Source: Pedobacter sp. Leaf216
Lineage (GTDB): Bacteria; Bacteroidota; Bacteroidia; Sphingobacteriales; Sphingobacteriaceae
DNA length: 64,000 nucleotides
Direction of reading: 5' to 3'
Assembly (NCBI RefSeq): GCF_001421515.1
Contig: NZ_LMKM01000023.1
Span: forward strand, 67,707-131,706
Shown: positions 28,573 to 37,314 of the stretch, in pieces
How the letters are laid out: the number at the start of each line of letters is the position of its first letter
How positions within the stretch are numbered: the first letter of the stretch is position 1
Made by a program: the position numbers and the translations under genes
Notes under the pieces: model-generated
Seen by the model: only the letters and a program-made list of their open reading frames with translations
Databases searched by the model: none
What the model was told of the DNA's origin: nothing

Positions 28573-29721
28573 TTATTTTTTTTGTCCAATTAAAATATTT
28601 GGTGTTCTTACCCCTGCTTTAATCTCTCCACCAACAATAATGATCTCATCGTCAAATAAAACCGCATGAGTGGTAACTGTACCATAAGGCATCGAAGCTT
28701 TTAGGGTTGACCAAGTGTTTTTCTCATAATTGTATTTCAATACAGACCTGCTGAAGCCTGGGTGATTGAACTGGACTTTTATTTTCTGTTGATTTAACCG
28801 CTCTTTCTTAACAGGGTCTTGCTCTTTTTCCATTGCTGCGATCAATTTTTCTGCCCGATGAAAGGTTTCGCCCAAATCGCCACTAAAAACAAAAAGATCC
28901 TTTGCAATTGTAATTCCTGAAGCAGCTGACAATGTATAGGGCAAAGATGCTTTTGCTGCCCAAGTTTCGCTTTCCAGGTCAAACGCATAAACATTTCTAT
29001 AAATCGTACTCTTATCACCATAATTGCTTTTTCTACCACCCACCAGGAAAATTTCATGCGTATTTTCAGGATTTAACAATATGGTATGTGAAACAGCGTG
29101 AGGCAGATTGATCATTTTTTTCCATCCCTCCTGCTGTTTTTGTAAATCCAATTTTAAAAACTGGTCCGAGGCCCCATTTGCCAATTCGCCCCCTGCCAGA
29201 TAAATAACATCACCCAATACAGTTAAAGATGCATTGGTTACGCCGCTTGGCAAATCAGGAAGAAAATCAACTTGCAGTTCATCTCCCCTCATATTTAAGA
29301 TTAAAACCTTTTTATTCAGCCCGTTTTCGTTCTCGCCTCCAGCAGCCACAATTCCGTAAGTTGTGCTGCAAACAGCACTATAAGCAAGTTTAAAAGGTAA
29401 TTTTAACGCATGTTCCGCAGATACTAAGAGCAAACCGCTCTTGGTTTTCCGGTATAGAAAAACATCGTCGTAATATTTCTTTTTACCACCGTTCCAAGGC
29501 ATTTCATATGGAAAATTCGTACCACCGGCAACAAGTAAAATGTTATGATCACTGCCAGAAATTGCACCAGCCAAGCCTTTGGCTACTACTTCTCCTGGCG
29601 CCGGTGGTATGGTGCCTGCGATATTCCAGTCGATATTTTTAACAAACTGGTTCTGAGCCAGTAATTCTGAAGATATAATAGATGTAAGCAAAAAAGTAAG
29701 GTATAAGATAAAGTTTTTCAT
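28573..29721 (-). CDS. nanM: N-acetylneuraminate epimerase (kelch-repeat mutarotase)
   Basis: I chose the start MKNFILYLTFLLTSI at 29721 because it gives a standard signal peptide ending LLAQ; the frame to 29739 adds six residues before it. The body is a six-bladed kelch propeller with repeated GG/ aromatic patterns: ILLVAGGTNFPYEM, GIVAAGGENENG, VIYLAGGELANG, IFLVGGRKSNYGD, LFVFSGDLGETF and IIIVGGEIKAG. E. coli NanM (about 370 residues) is the same size; it speeds alpha to beta conversion of freed Neu5Ac in the periplasm. Placed 4 bp before the permease gene. Confidence 0.88.
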   Translation of the reverse strand: MKNFILYLTFLLTSIISSELLAQNQFVKNIDWNIAGTIPPAPGEVVAKGLAGAISGSDHNILLVAGGTNFPYEMPWNGGKKKYYDDVFLYRKTKSGLLLVSAEHALKLPFKLAYSAVCSTTYGIVAAGGENENGLNKKVLILNMRGDELQVDFLPDLPSGVTNASLTVLGDVIYLAGGELANGASDQFLKLDLQKQQEGWKKMINLPHAVSHTILLNPENTHEIFLVGGRKSNYGDKSTIYRNVYAFDLESETWAAKASLPYTLSAASGITIAKDLFVFSGDLGETFHRAEKLIAAMEKEQDPVKKERLNQQKIKVQFNHPGFSRSVLKYNYEKNTWSTLKASMPYGTVTTHAVLFDDEIIIVGGEIKAGVRTPNILIGQKK

Positions 29722-29825
29722 TAATATTAATTTGAGCACAAATAAAGGTAACCATTACTTGTGCTTTCAATTCATCAAGTTACTCTGCCCGGATAAACAT
29801 CGTTTTACCACGGATATAATGATAC

Positions 29826-29855
29826 ACACGGATAAAAATCCTTTTTTATCCGTGT
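29826..29855 (-). terminator. Hairpin overlapping the lyase stop codon
   Basis: ACACGGATAAAAA (29826-29838) and TTTTTATCCGTGT (29843-29855) form a perfect 13-bp stem with a 4-nt loop. The stop codon of the lyase gene (29846-29848) is inside the stem. It could terminate or attenuate transcription between lyase and mutarotase genes, or stabilise the upstream mRNA. Further TATCCGTG words follow at 29812. Confidence 0.5.
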
Positions 29856-30793
29856 TCATTCGGGGTTAAAGAACCGATAGCTTTATAAACCTGGAAATCC
29901 AGCTTCTCCACATCAGTTTTAAAGTGCATAAAGGCAGCTTTTTCCATATTTTTAACAGGAAGCCTAAACTCACCACAATCTAACCCGACCAGTTTCATAT
30001 AAGCTTTACCAGATGCAATGCCCCCGTATTTACCTAATAAACGGATAAAATCAATTGATTTTTGCTGCAATGCCGTTGCTGTTTTCAAATCATTGTCTTC
30101 AAAGGCTTCAATCAACTTTTTATACAATGGCGTAAGGTAGTTAAATGTGCTGCCAACAGCACCTTTAGAACCTAAAACCAGCGCCGAAAGCATATTTTCA
30201 TCCCGCCCCCAAAGCATGTCGTATTTATTGTTTTTGAAACTCATGCAGGAAAGAAAATCCATAAAATCTTCATGCGTGTATTTCACTCCGGCAAAATTTG
30301 GTACATTACCATCAACAGCTTCCAGTAGATCGATCATATTGAGGTGAGTACCCGTTAAAACTGGAATATGATAGTAATAAAATGGCATTTCGGGTACTAC
30401 AGCTGCAATTTCGGCACACATTTCTGCTAAAACTGAAACATTTGAGGGTTTAAAATAAGACGGTGCTGTAAAAGAAACGCCATATAAACCAATTTTCGCT
30501 GCATGTTTCGCCAGCTCCTTACAATCAGCCAGGCAGGTACCGCCAAGCAAGGTCATCACTTTAAAATCGTTATCGTTTTTGCATGCTTCTGCCCAGGCTT
30601 CGGCAACTTCCATTTTTTCTTCACGGGTAAGTGAAACGCCCTCGCCGGTTGAGCCACAGATAAAAGCCCCAATAACACCGTTCTGCTTTAGAAAGGAGTA
30701 ATATTCTGGAATCAGCTCAAGGTTTAAGGCACCATCTTGATTAAACGGTGTAAATGGTGCGGCAATAAGCCCCTGTAATTTAGTATTTAACAT
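29846..30793 (-). CDS. nanA: N-acetylneuraminate lyase (DapA superfamily)
   Basis: 315 residues forming a TIM barrel. Key motifs are GSTGEGVSLTREEK (48-61, binds the carboxylate), PFYYYHIPVLTG with the catalytic Tyr around 140, and FAGVKYTHED with the Schiff-base Lys171. YYYHIP and GVKYT are the signature of the lyase rather than of dihydrodipicolinate synthase. Reaction: Neu5Ac to ManNAc plus pyruvate, cytoplasmic. It is the first enzyme gene after SusD, with a 163-bp gap that holds a REP-like element, and it ends in a strong hairpin. Confidence 0.92.
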   Translation of the reverse strand: MLNTKLQGLIAAPFTPFNQDGALNLELIPEYYSFLKQNGVIGAFICGSTGEGVSLTREEKMEVAEAWAEACKNDNDFKVMTLLGGTCLADCKELAKHAAKIGLYGVSFTAPSYFKPSNVSVLAEMCAEIAAVVPEMPFYYYHIPVLTGTHLNMIDLLEAVDGNVPNFAGVKYTHEDFMDFLSCMSFKNNKYDMLWGRDENMLSALVLGSKGAVGSTFNYLTPLYKKLIEAFEDNDLKTATALQQKSIDFIRLLGKYGGIASGKAYMKLVGLDCGEFRLPVKNMEKAAFMHFKTDVEKLDFQVYKAIGSLTPNEHG

Positions 30794-30853
30794 ATTCTGT
30801 ATCTGGATAATTTAACATAGTAGTAATTGAGGACGGTACAAATCCTAATAGAA

Positions 30854-30920
30854 TGTCATCCTGAGCTTGCCGAAGTACCGATCAAAGTATGAAAGCGTTT
30901 CGACAAGCTCAATCTGCCAA
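30854..30920. repeat. REP-like inverted repeat, copy 2
   Basis: Left arm TGTCATCCTGAGCTTGCCGA (30854-30873), right arm GCGTTTCGACAAGCTCAATC followed by TGCCAA (30895-30920); the arms are near-perfect inverses around a roughly 20-nt loop. The same element, decayed on its left arm, is at 4602-4670. It sits between the SusD and lyase genes, where it may trim or protect mRNA. Confidence 0.65.
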
Positions 30921-30956
30921 ATTGAATGGAATTACAATTTATGATGATCTTTTAGT

Positions 30957-32498
30957 TTAAAAAGCTGGATAACCCGGATTTTGTCCCAATGCCCTGTTAT
31001 TGGTTAAAGTACTTCTATCCAAAGGCCATAAAAGCTTATAAGCGGTTGCAGCATTAATAGTGGTATATTCATAAACATAACTATCGCCCATGCGCCGTAA
31101 ATCATACCATCGTTTCCCTTCCCCTATGAATTCTAAAAAACGCTCTTTTAAAATTGCTTCATTGGGATTTGCATCAACAGCCTGATTTGGAAAGCCTAAA
31201 GTGGCCAGATTGTAGCTTGCTCCATAAGCCCTTGCCCTAACCAGGTTAATTTCTGTCCCCGGACTCTCGCCTAATATTACCTTTGCCTCAGCCAATAAAA
31301 GCAGCAAGTCTGCATATCTGTATATAATGAAATCATTGGTGTAAACCCTGTTACCTGCATTTTGCTCTCCCTGATATTTCTTTAAGAAAGCTCCTGCGAT
31401 TAAATAAGCACCAGCAGAATTTTTTGTATAGGCAGCTTGAATGGTTAAGTTCTTTCTGATATCAAGGTTATTAAATTTGCGATAGGTGGCAATTTTCGTA
31501 GGTGCTCTTAACAACCCGCCGTAGTTATCGGTTGCCACATCGAATTTACGGTTGCCGACTGAATCGTAAAAATTAACAACTAAGCCTGTTTGAGGTACGT
31601 AATTACTAATAAAGCCCAAGTTTGCCTCGTCTAATTTATTTTTCGACGAAAAAATAATTTCATTATTGTCTTTATTTGTGGTTGAGAAGACATCAGCAAA
31701 ATTGGGCAATAATGCCAAGGTAACATTTGTCTGGATGTCGGTTAAAGCTGTTTTAGCAGTTGTGGCATCCGCAATACCGCCATTCCTGTGTGCGTTCCAC
31801 AAATAAACTTCTGCTTTTAACATCTGAGTTGCCGCCTTAGACCAAAATCCTTTCTTATTTTTAGCATCAAAGGCATAACTTGTTCCAAAATTTAAGTTAG
31901 AAAGATCAATATCGGCTTTAATCAATGCCATTACATCAGCTTCACTCGAAGCCGCTTTAGCAAGATTTGAAACATCAACGGCAGTGGTTGGCTCGGTTTG
32001 GATAATGGTTTTGCCCCAGGTTCTATACATCTGGAAATAATAAAACGCCCGTAAACCGTATGCCATACCAAGATAATTTTTCTTTTTGACATCTGGTAAA
32101 ATGTTGCTTTCACTTAATTTTTGAATCAGCAAATTGATCTGATTAATGTTGGTGTAGAAGCCACCGAAACCGCTTACACCCGAATTATCGGCATCGAGGG
32201 TTTGTAACCACATCCGCTCCAAACCCTGGGTTGCCTCGCCGGTAAAACTAGCCGTAGAGCCGGGATCGGTACCAAAAATATCTGACCGTAACTCCCCCAA
32301 ATACTGAAAGCTGGAATTATGACTTCTGAGACGGGTATATACTCCATTCACAAAAGCATCAAATTGATCTGCAGTCTGCCAATAACTGGCATCGCTCAGA
32401 CTACTCACCGGATTCAAGTCCAGCTCATTTTTACATCCGGTAAAAATTACACCAAAAAGGCCTAACATTACTACTATATTTCTAAATATCGTTTTCAT
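30957..32498 (-). CDS. SusD/RagB-family lipoprotein of the sialic-acid PUL
   Basis: 513 residues. Lipoprotein signal FTGC (Cys22) followed by KNELDLNPVSSLSDASYW, the usual SusD start. YGLRAFYYFQMYRTWG and the C-terminal block ILKERFLEFIGEGKRWYDLRR are RagB/SusD landmarks, and the protein ends in LGQNPGYPAF. It starts 17 bp after SusC. By position it corresponds to NanU of Bacteroides, a high-affinity Neu5Ac binder, but binding is inferred from context. Confidence 0.92.
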   Translation of the reverse strand: MKTIFRNIVVMLGLFGVIFTGCKNELDLNPVSSLSDASYWQTADQFDAFVNGVYTRLRSHNSSFQYLGELRSDIFGTDPGSTASFTGEATQGLERMWLQTLDADNSGVSGFGGFYTNINQINLLIQKLSESNILPDVKKKNYLGMAYGLRAFYYFQMYRTWGKTIIQTEPTTAVDVSNLAKAASSEADVMALIKADIDLSNLNFGTSYAFDAKNKKGFWSKAATQMLKAEVYLWNAHRNGGIADATTAKTALTDIQTNVTLALLPNFADVFSTTNKDNNEIIFSSKNKLDEANLGFISNYVPQTGLVVNFYDSVGNRKFDVATDNYGGLLRAPTKIATYRKFNNLDIRKNLTIQAAYTKNSAGAYLIAGAFLKKYQGEQNAGNRVYTNDFIIYRYADLLLLLAEAKVILGESPGTEINLVRARAYGASYNLATLGFPNQAVDANPNEAILKERFLEFIGEGKRWYDLRRMGDSYVYEYTTINAATAYKLLWPLDRSTLTNNRALGQNPGYPAF

Positions 32499-32515
32499 CT
32501 TTAATCATTTTGTTG

Positions 32516-35500
32516 TTAAAAACCTACCTGGATTCCCATAATGAATGTACGTGGAGTTGGGTAGGTTCCAGAATAAATCCCCGTAATGGTAGTTCCTGAA
32601 ACTGGCGGCTCGGGTGATGGACCAGAGAATTTTGTGATATATAATAAATTGCTTCCTGTTACGTAAATCCGTGCATTATTCAAAAATTTCGATTGCTGCA
32701 ACAGTTCTTTGGGGAGATTGTAAGAAAGTGTGATCTCTCTTAAACACAGGTAGTCACCCTTTTCATAGAGACGTGAATTGTTTCCATTTAATACCACATT
32801 GCCATTATTGGCGCGGGTGTAATTTTGCTTAGAGCCTGCAACCTGATCGGCATAGTAAACTTTAGGAATATCGGTATCGGTATTGGTTGGCGACCATGCC
32901 TGCGCCTGTAGATCGATATAATTAAAAGTACCCTGATAGTTACCTAATGTACGGGCAACTAAATCATTGTAAATGGTATGCCCCAAGGCAAAATCCCATC
33001 TGTTGTAAAAACCAAAGCCTTTGTAACTTGCATTAAGATTAAAGCCACCTGTCCATTTCGGATAAATATTGCCCAAATAAACCTGATCCCTTGTATCTAT
33101 GATGTTATCTTCGTTTACATCCTCCCAGTTTACATCTCCAGGGGTAATTCTTCCATTTGCCCCTGCTGGTAAATTCGGTCCCGTGATACCTGCAATGGCG
33201 TCTGTTCTATTGCCTGCCACTGCCGCAACTTCGGCAGCATCTTTAAAAATAGATACCTGTTTATAACCATACATGTTGCCCAAAGGCTGCCCTTCCTGCA
33301 AACCTCCAACCCAGATCACCTTACCATATGCGGGATCATAAATCTGCAAGCCTCCTTGTCTGTTATTCTCATTTCCGTTGAAAGGTAATTTCAGAATTTT
33401 GTTTTTTACAAATGAAGCATTGGCCCCAACATTGAATTTGAAACCACCGTTATCAATAATCTTTGCATCAACACCTATTTCGACACCCTTATTTTGAAAT
33501 GTGCCCAAATTGGTTCTAAAACTTGAAAAACCTGTATAACTTGGCAGATCAAGATTGGTCAAGAGATCGCTTGTTTTACGGTCGTAATAATCAAAAATAA
33601 CAGTGATGCGGTCTTTTAATAACCCCATGTCCAAGCCTAAATCTGTGGTTTTGCTTTTTTCCCATCTTAAATCCTTGTTTATGATCCCTGTATTTAAGAA
33701 ACCAGCACTACCGTTATAATTTCCCTGTAAGCTGTAAACACCCTGAGTTTCATACCGGCCTAAACCAGCGATATTTCCATTCTGGCCATAACTAACCCTT
33801 GGTTTTAAACTGGAAATAATTTGGCTGACTTTTGAGTTTTTGAAAAATTCTTCGCGGTGAACATTCCATCCGGCTGAAACACCAGGAAAAATTCCATTTC
33901 TATTTTCGCTGGCTAAACTAGATGCGCCATCCAATCTAAAAACGGCTGTAAAAAGATATTTCTGATCGAAATCATAAGCAAACCGACTGAAAGCCGACAA
34001 AATTTTATATTCCGTACGGGTTGTAAAATTAGAACCAGCAGCGAATGTGGTCGAAGCATTTGCTGTAGGAATATCATCTGTTGGTGCATTCTGACCCAAT
34101 ATCTGAGACGCATAGGATTTAACGTCGAAATACTCGGCACCCCCCATCAAATTTAAATTGTGCTTACCAAAACTTTTGGTGTAGTTTAAAATTCCATTAA
34201 ATTGAGTTTGGAAATCCCTACCAAATGCGCTTGAAGAGCTTCTGGTGGTACTGCTACCAGAATTGGCAAAAATCTGCGCATAAGTTTGCGTTGATTTTTG
34301 AAAAGACTGATCCAATGTTTCATATAGATAAGCGTTTCCTGTAGCCTTAAAATAAAGTCCGGGGATAATGTCCCATTTTACAGCAGCATTGGCTACAATC
34401 CTGTTTATTTCATTTGATCTATCGAGTCGGCCCAACCAGTATAAAGGGTTGCCGTCACTGGTACTGTTACCTGGATTGGCCACTGTTTTTGCCTCATCAA
34501 TCCACGGATTAAAAGTTGGCCAGATGGCTAAACTTCTGTAAAGGGTATTTACCTCGCCACCGATTGTTCCCAATTGAGAAGAAGTGGATAATGTTACACC
34601 CGAGCTAATTTCTACATTCGGCTTAATTTTGTACGATCCGTTGATATCTCCGGTATATCTTTTATACTTTGAACCTACAATTACGCCATTTTCATTGTAA
34701 GCATCAAAGGCAGCAAAATATTTCCCCTTGTCGTTTCCTCCACTGGCACTTACATAATGATCTTTGGTATAAGTATTCTGGAAAACAAGGTCTTCAATTT
34801 CCCCGCCATGATCTTTATACATGATCTGACCACCGTAAGGATCGTTAACCAATTGCCAGCCACTAGGCAAAACAGTTGTACCTGGAATGTAGGTTTTAAT
34901 ATCGAAACTGGCCAGATCTGCAGCATTGGTAGAAAGCCCTAAACCCCGTGCCCCATTTACCTGTGCTAAAGTTCTTCCTGCATTTAAATAGCCCAAACGG
35001 GTATAATAAATATAGTCGCCTGCTCCCATATACTGGTACCCTTTACGTTCCTGATTGTATCCACCGGTAAATTTGTAAGAAATCTGCGCACTGCCCGCTT
35101 TACCGGTTTTGGTCGTTACCAATATCACTCCGTTGTTTGCTCTTGCGCCATAAATAGCAGTTGCCGAGGCATCTTTTAAGGTTTCAATCGATTCTATATT
35201 TTCAGAAGAGATATCGCTTAATGACCTGATCACCCCATCAACTATCACCAGGGGTGCACCAGGACTATTTATTGAAGCTCCACCGCGGAGCAGTATAGAT
35301 GGTGCCGCCCCTGGCTGGCCTGATGCGGTAACTACCTGTAAACCGGGTACTGTACCCTGTAATGCAGATGCCGCATTAGATCTGGGTGTATTTGCCAATA
35401 CTTCTTTATCAAGCTTGGAGATGGAGCTAGTTACACTTCGCCTGTTTTGTGTGCCATACCCCACCACAACCACCTCATCCAATCCTTTACTGTCTTCTAA

Positions 35501-35794
35501 GAGTTTAACGTTAACAGTTGTCTGATCTTGAATCGTTATTTCCTGAGACAGATAACCGATTAAGCTAAAGAGTAGAACTTCGCCTTTATTAATCTTTATG
35601 CTGTAAGTTCCAGACGGATTGGTTGACGTTCCGTTTTTTGTGCCCTTAACTAAAACGGTGGTGCTTGGAATTCCTTGTCCGGTTGCATCGGTAACCTTGC
35701 CGGTAATGGTTTGTTGCGCAAATGTAGAAGTGTTTGCCATTATCAGCACAAAGAGCAAACAATACTTAGTGACTTTGAAGTAAATTTCTTTCAT
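32516..35794 (-). CDS. SusC/RagA TonB-linked transporter of the sialic-acid PUL
   Basis: Start chosen at MKEIYFKVTKYCLLF (35794); the frame to 35827 runs through the operator palindrome and lacks a signal peptide until this Met. About 1092 residues: signal ending TFAQ, a carboxypeptidase-like domain (TITGKVTDATGQGIPSTTVL), SusC motif DEVVVVGYGTQNRRSVTSSI, a plug, and a barrel ending MGIQVGF. No STN domain, so it does not use an ECF/FecR system; control fits the divergent GntR gene. By position it corresponds to NanO, importing sialic acid or sialoglycans across the outer membrane. Confidence 0.93.
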   Translation of the reverse strand: MKEIYFKVTKYCLLFVLIMANTSTFAQQTITGKVTDATGQGIPSTTVLVKGTKNGTSTNPSGTYSIKINKGEVLLFSLIGYLSQEITIQDQTTVNVKLLEDSKGLDEVVVVGYGTQNRRSVTSSISKLDKEVLANTPRSNAASALQGTVPGLQVVTASGQPGAAPSILLRGGASINSPGAPLVIVDGVIRSLSDISSENIESIETLKDASATAIYGARANNGVILVTTKTGKAGSAQISYKFTGGYNQERKGYQYMGAGDYIYYTRLGYLNAGRTLAQVNGARGLGLSTNAADLASFDIKTYIPGTTVLPSGWQLVNDPYGGQIMYKDHGGEIEDLVFQNTYTKDHYVSASGGNDKGKYFAAFDAYNENGVIVGSKYKRYTGDINGSYKIKPNVEISSGVTLSTSSQLGTIGGEVNTLYRSLAIWPTFNPWIDEAKTVANPGNSTSDGNPLYWLGRLDRSNEINRIVANAAVKWDIIPGLYFKATGNAYLYETLDQSFQKSTQTYAQIFANSGSSTTRSSSSAFGRDFQTQFNGILNYTKSFGKHNLNLMGGAEYFDVKSYASQILGQNAPTDDIPTANASTTFAAGSNFTTRTEYKILSAFSRFAYDFDQKYLFTAVFRLDGASSLASENRNGIFPGVSAGWNVHREEFFKNSKVSQIISSLKPRVSYGQNGNIAGLGRYETQGVYSLQGNYNGSAGFLNTGIINKDLRWEKSKTTDLGLDMGLLKDRITVIFDYYDRKTSDLLTNLDLPSYTGFSSFRTNLGTFQNKGVEIGVDAKIIDNGGFKFNVGANASFVKNKILKLPFNGNENNRQGGLQIYDPAYGKVIWVGGLQEGQPLGNMYGYKQVSIFKDAAEVAAVAGNRTDAIAGITGPNLPAGANGRITPGDVNWEDVNEDNIIDTRDQVYLGNIYPKWTGGFNLNASYKGFGFYNRWDFALGHTIYNDLVARTLGNYQGTFNYIDLQAQAWSPTNTDTDIPKVYYADQVAGSKQNYTRANNGNVVLNGNNSRLYEKGDYLCLREITLSYNLPKELLQQSKFLNNARIYVTGSNLLYITKFSGPSPEPPVSGTTITGIYSGTYPTPRTFIMGIQVGF

Positions 35795-35812
35795 AATTTG
35801 GTTATAAATTTG

Positions 35813-35831
35813 TATTATGTTATACATAATA
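35813..35831. promoter_or_regulatory. Operator palindrome for the GntR/FCD regulator
   Basis: TATTATGTTATACATAATA pairs at 8 of 9 positions around a central A. It contains GT-TAT-AC, the GT-N3-AC core bound by FadR-subfamily GntR proteins. It lies 19 bp upstream of the SusC ATG and 138 bp from the divergent GntR gene. The base pattern is seen directly; recognition by this GntR is inferred. Confidence 0.65.
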
Positions 35832-35910
35832 ATACTAAGTAAAGATTTTATTTATTTATTTGCAAATATTTAACAGATAATTTAAACGAGAAAATTAAGT
35901 GCTTAGTTAT

Positions 35911-35918
35911 TATATTTG
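35911..35918 (+). promoter_or_regulatory. -7 box of the GntR gene
   Basis: TATATTTG fits TAnnTTTG and is 50 nt before the GntR ATG. No TTTG -33 element is visible. The half-operator at 35959 would lie in the transcribed leader. Confidence 0.4.
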
Positions 35919-35958
35919 TTTTAAGAGCATATAAAGGTATAATTGCCTATAATAGATA

Positions 35959-35970
35959 ATACATAATAAT
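35959..35970. promoter_or_regulatory. Half-copy of the operator overlapping the GntR start
   Basis: ATACATAATAAT here repeats 35822-35833 exactly (12 of 12). Its last two bases are the first two of the GntR start codon. Unlike the main site it is not a palindrome. It could serve in autorepression. Confidence 0.4.
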
Positions 35971-36673
35971 GGAACCCATCAGTAATTTTAAACAATTGGA
36001 TACTAGCTCATTGGTAGATCGCGTCGAAGATAAGCTTGTTCAACTTTTGCAGGAGCGCAAGTTAAAAGTTGGCGACAGCATTCCTACTGAACTGGAACTT
36101 TGCACTGCCTTAGGGGTTAGCAGAACCGTAGTGCGGGAGGCGATGCTGAGATTACGCATGATGGGTCTGATTGAATCAAAAAAGAAGAAAGGTGCAGTAA
36201 TTACCAGTCCTGATTTATTTGGTATTCTTTCTAAAAGTATGAATCCACATATTTTAGACCAGGGAACACTAAAGGAAATTTTTGAAATCAGATTAGTGCT
36301 AGAAATTGGGATGGCTGATTTTTTGTTTCAGCGCATTACAAGTGAAGATCTTGAAGAACTCCGCAACATCGTAAACAATGAACCGGAGGCCTCACAAGAT
36401 CACCTATTTAATATCGAACATGAAATCGCCTTCCATGGAAAACTTTACGACATCACGGGAAACGAGACTTTGAGAAAATTTCAGAGCATGTTGTTACCCA
36501 TATTTGATTTTGTGCACAACAGTGGTCTGCTGAAAAAACAGGGACAGCTTCACAAATTTGTATCGCACAAGGGTTTGGTTGATATTCTAGAAAACGGATC
36601 TCCAGAACTTTTCCGTAATGCGATGAGAAATCATTTGGAAAATCATTTTAATAGACTTATCTCTGATATCTGA
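35969..36673 (+). CDS. GntR-family regulator with FCD domain (probable sialic-acid regulator)
   Basis: 234 residues. The N-terminal winged helix-turn-helix (about 15-80) holds VGDSIPTELELCTALGVSRT and VVREAMLRLRMMGLIESK. The C-terminal FCD domain (about 95-225) is all-helical with ligand- and metal-binding His residues in IEHEIAFHGKLYD and near NAMRNHLENHFNRL. FadR-subfamily members respond to small acids, including NanR of enterobacteria. It is divergent from the SusC-SusD-nan operon, with a GT-N3-AC palindrome between them. Repression of the operon relieved by Neu5Ac or ManNAc is an inference. Confidence 0.9.
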   Translation: MEPISNFKQLDTSSLVDRVEDKLVQLLQERKLKVGDSIPTELELCTALGVSRTVVREAMLRLRMMGLIESKKKKGAVITSPDLFGILSKSMNPHILDQGTLKEIFEIRLVLEIGMADFLFQRITSEDLEELRNIVNNEPEASQDHLFNIEHEIAFHGKLYDITGNETLRKFQSMLLPIFDFVHNSGLLKKQGQLHKFVSHKGLVDILENGSPELFRNAMRNHLENHFNRLISDI

Positions 36674-36705
36674 AAAAAATAATATGGAGGAACATTATTA
36701 AACAG

Positions 36706-37023
36706 CTAAATACAACTGGGATATGTACTCTGGTGTAAGTGAGATTTCCCAATCACTGATTGGGAAATTCGCTCTTGATAATTAAGATAAAAGCTCCGCA
36801 TATATTCAACGTAGGACACAGAATAGCCTTTACCAAATTCTCGTTTTAAAGCTGTACTCAACCTTAAAATTGTTTCCTTTGCATAGCCTGCACGCTGCCT
36901 GCCGTCTTGCTCATCTTCAACAATCATTTTACCGATCTGAAAGTAAACAGTGATCATCGCACTGTTTACACTTCTGACAATATGGCGTTGAGTATCGGTG
37001 ATTAAGCGTCCTGATATTTTCAA
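36706..37023 (-). pseudogene. Truncated DUF1016 (YhcG-type) nuclease N-terminal domain
   Basis: 105 codons match only the N-terminal helical domain of DUF1016/YhcG proteins: QRHIVRSVNSAMITVYFQIG, KMIVEDEQDGRQRAGYAKET, LKREFGKGYSVSYVEYMRSFY. The full family is about 340 residues and its PD-(D/E)XK nuclease domain is C-terminal; that part is absent, and the last 20 codons no longer match. YhcG-type proteins are often mobile or defence-associated. Treated as a remnant, tail to tail with the GntR gene. Confidence 0.65.
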
Positions 37024-37111
37024 AAAGTGGAAAGACTTTGTCGATACTCATAAGATAGAAACTTAAACGACTAAATTAATAATATTAAATATCATCTGAG
37101 TGTATGATGAA

Positions 37112-37287
37112 GAAAATGAATAGCCCAAAGACAATCACTCCCCTGCCTCCGTGAACGTCTTTATGCAGAAAGCGGAGCAATACCGTTCGCCAATATTTCC
37201 TTATCTCATCATTGCATTCTTCACTTTCGGAAACTACCGAATACCATTGCAGATTTTTATGAGGATATTTCCTATATCCCGTATATA
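37112..37287 (+). repeat. Direct repeat, copy A (about 175 bp)
   Basis: This stretch reappears at 37797-37975. In the best 59 bases (from CAAAGACAATCACTCCCCTG) 52 are identical; similarity continues with small gaps to the GGATATTTC-TATATCCC end. The two copies flank the GNAT gene in the same orientation. No open frame is shared between them. Confidence 0.7.
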
Positions 37288-37314
37288 GATGATCATGTTA
37301 TTCTAATTGTTTTT

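Noticed and set aside
32516..35827. Longer N-terminus for the sialic-acid SusC (start at 35827)
   Set aside because: Its first codons run through the operator palindrome, and it would bury the signal peptide; the Met at 35794 is better.
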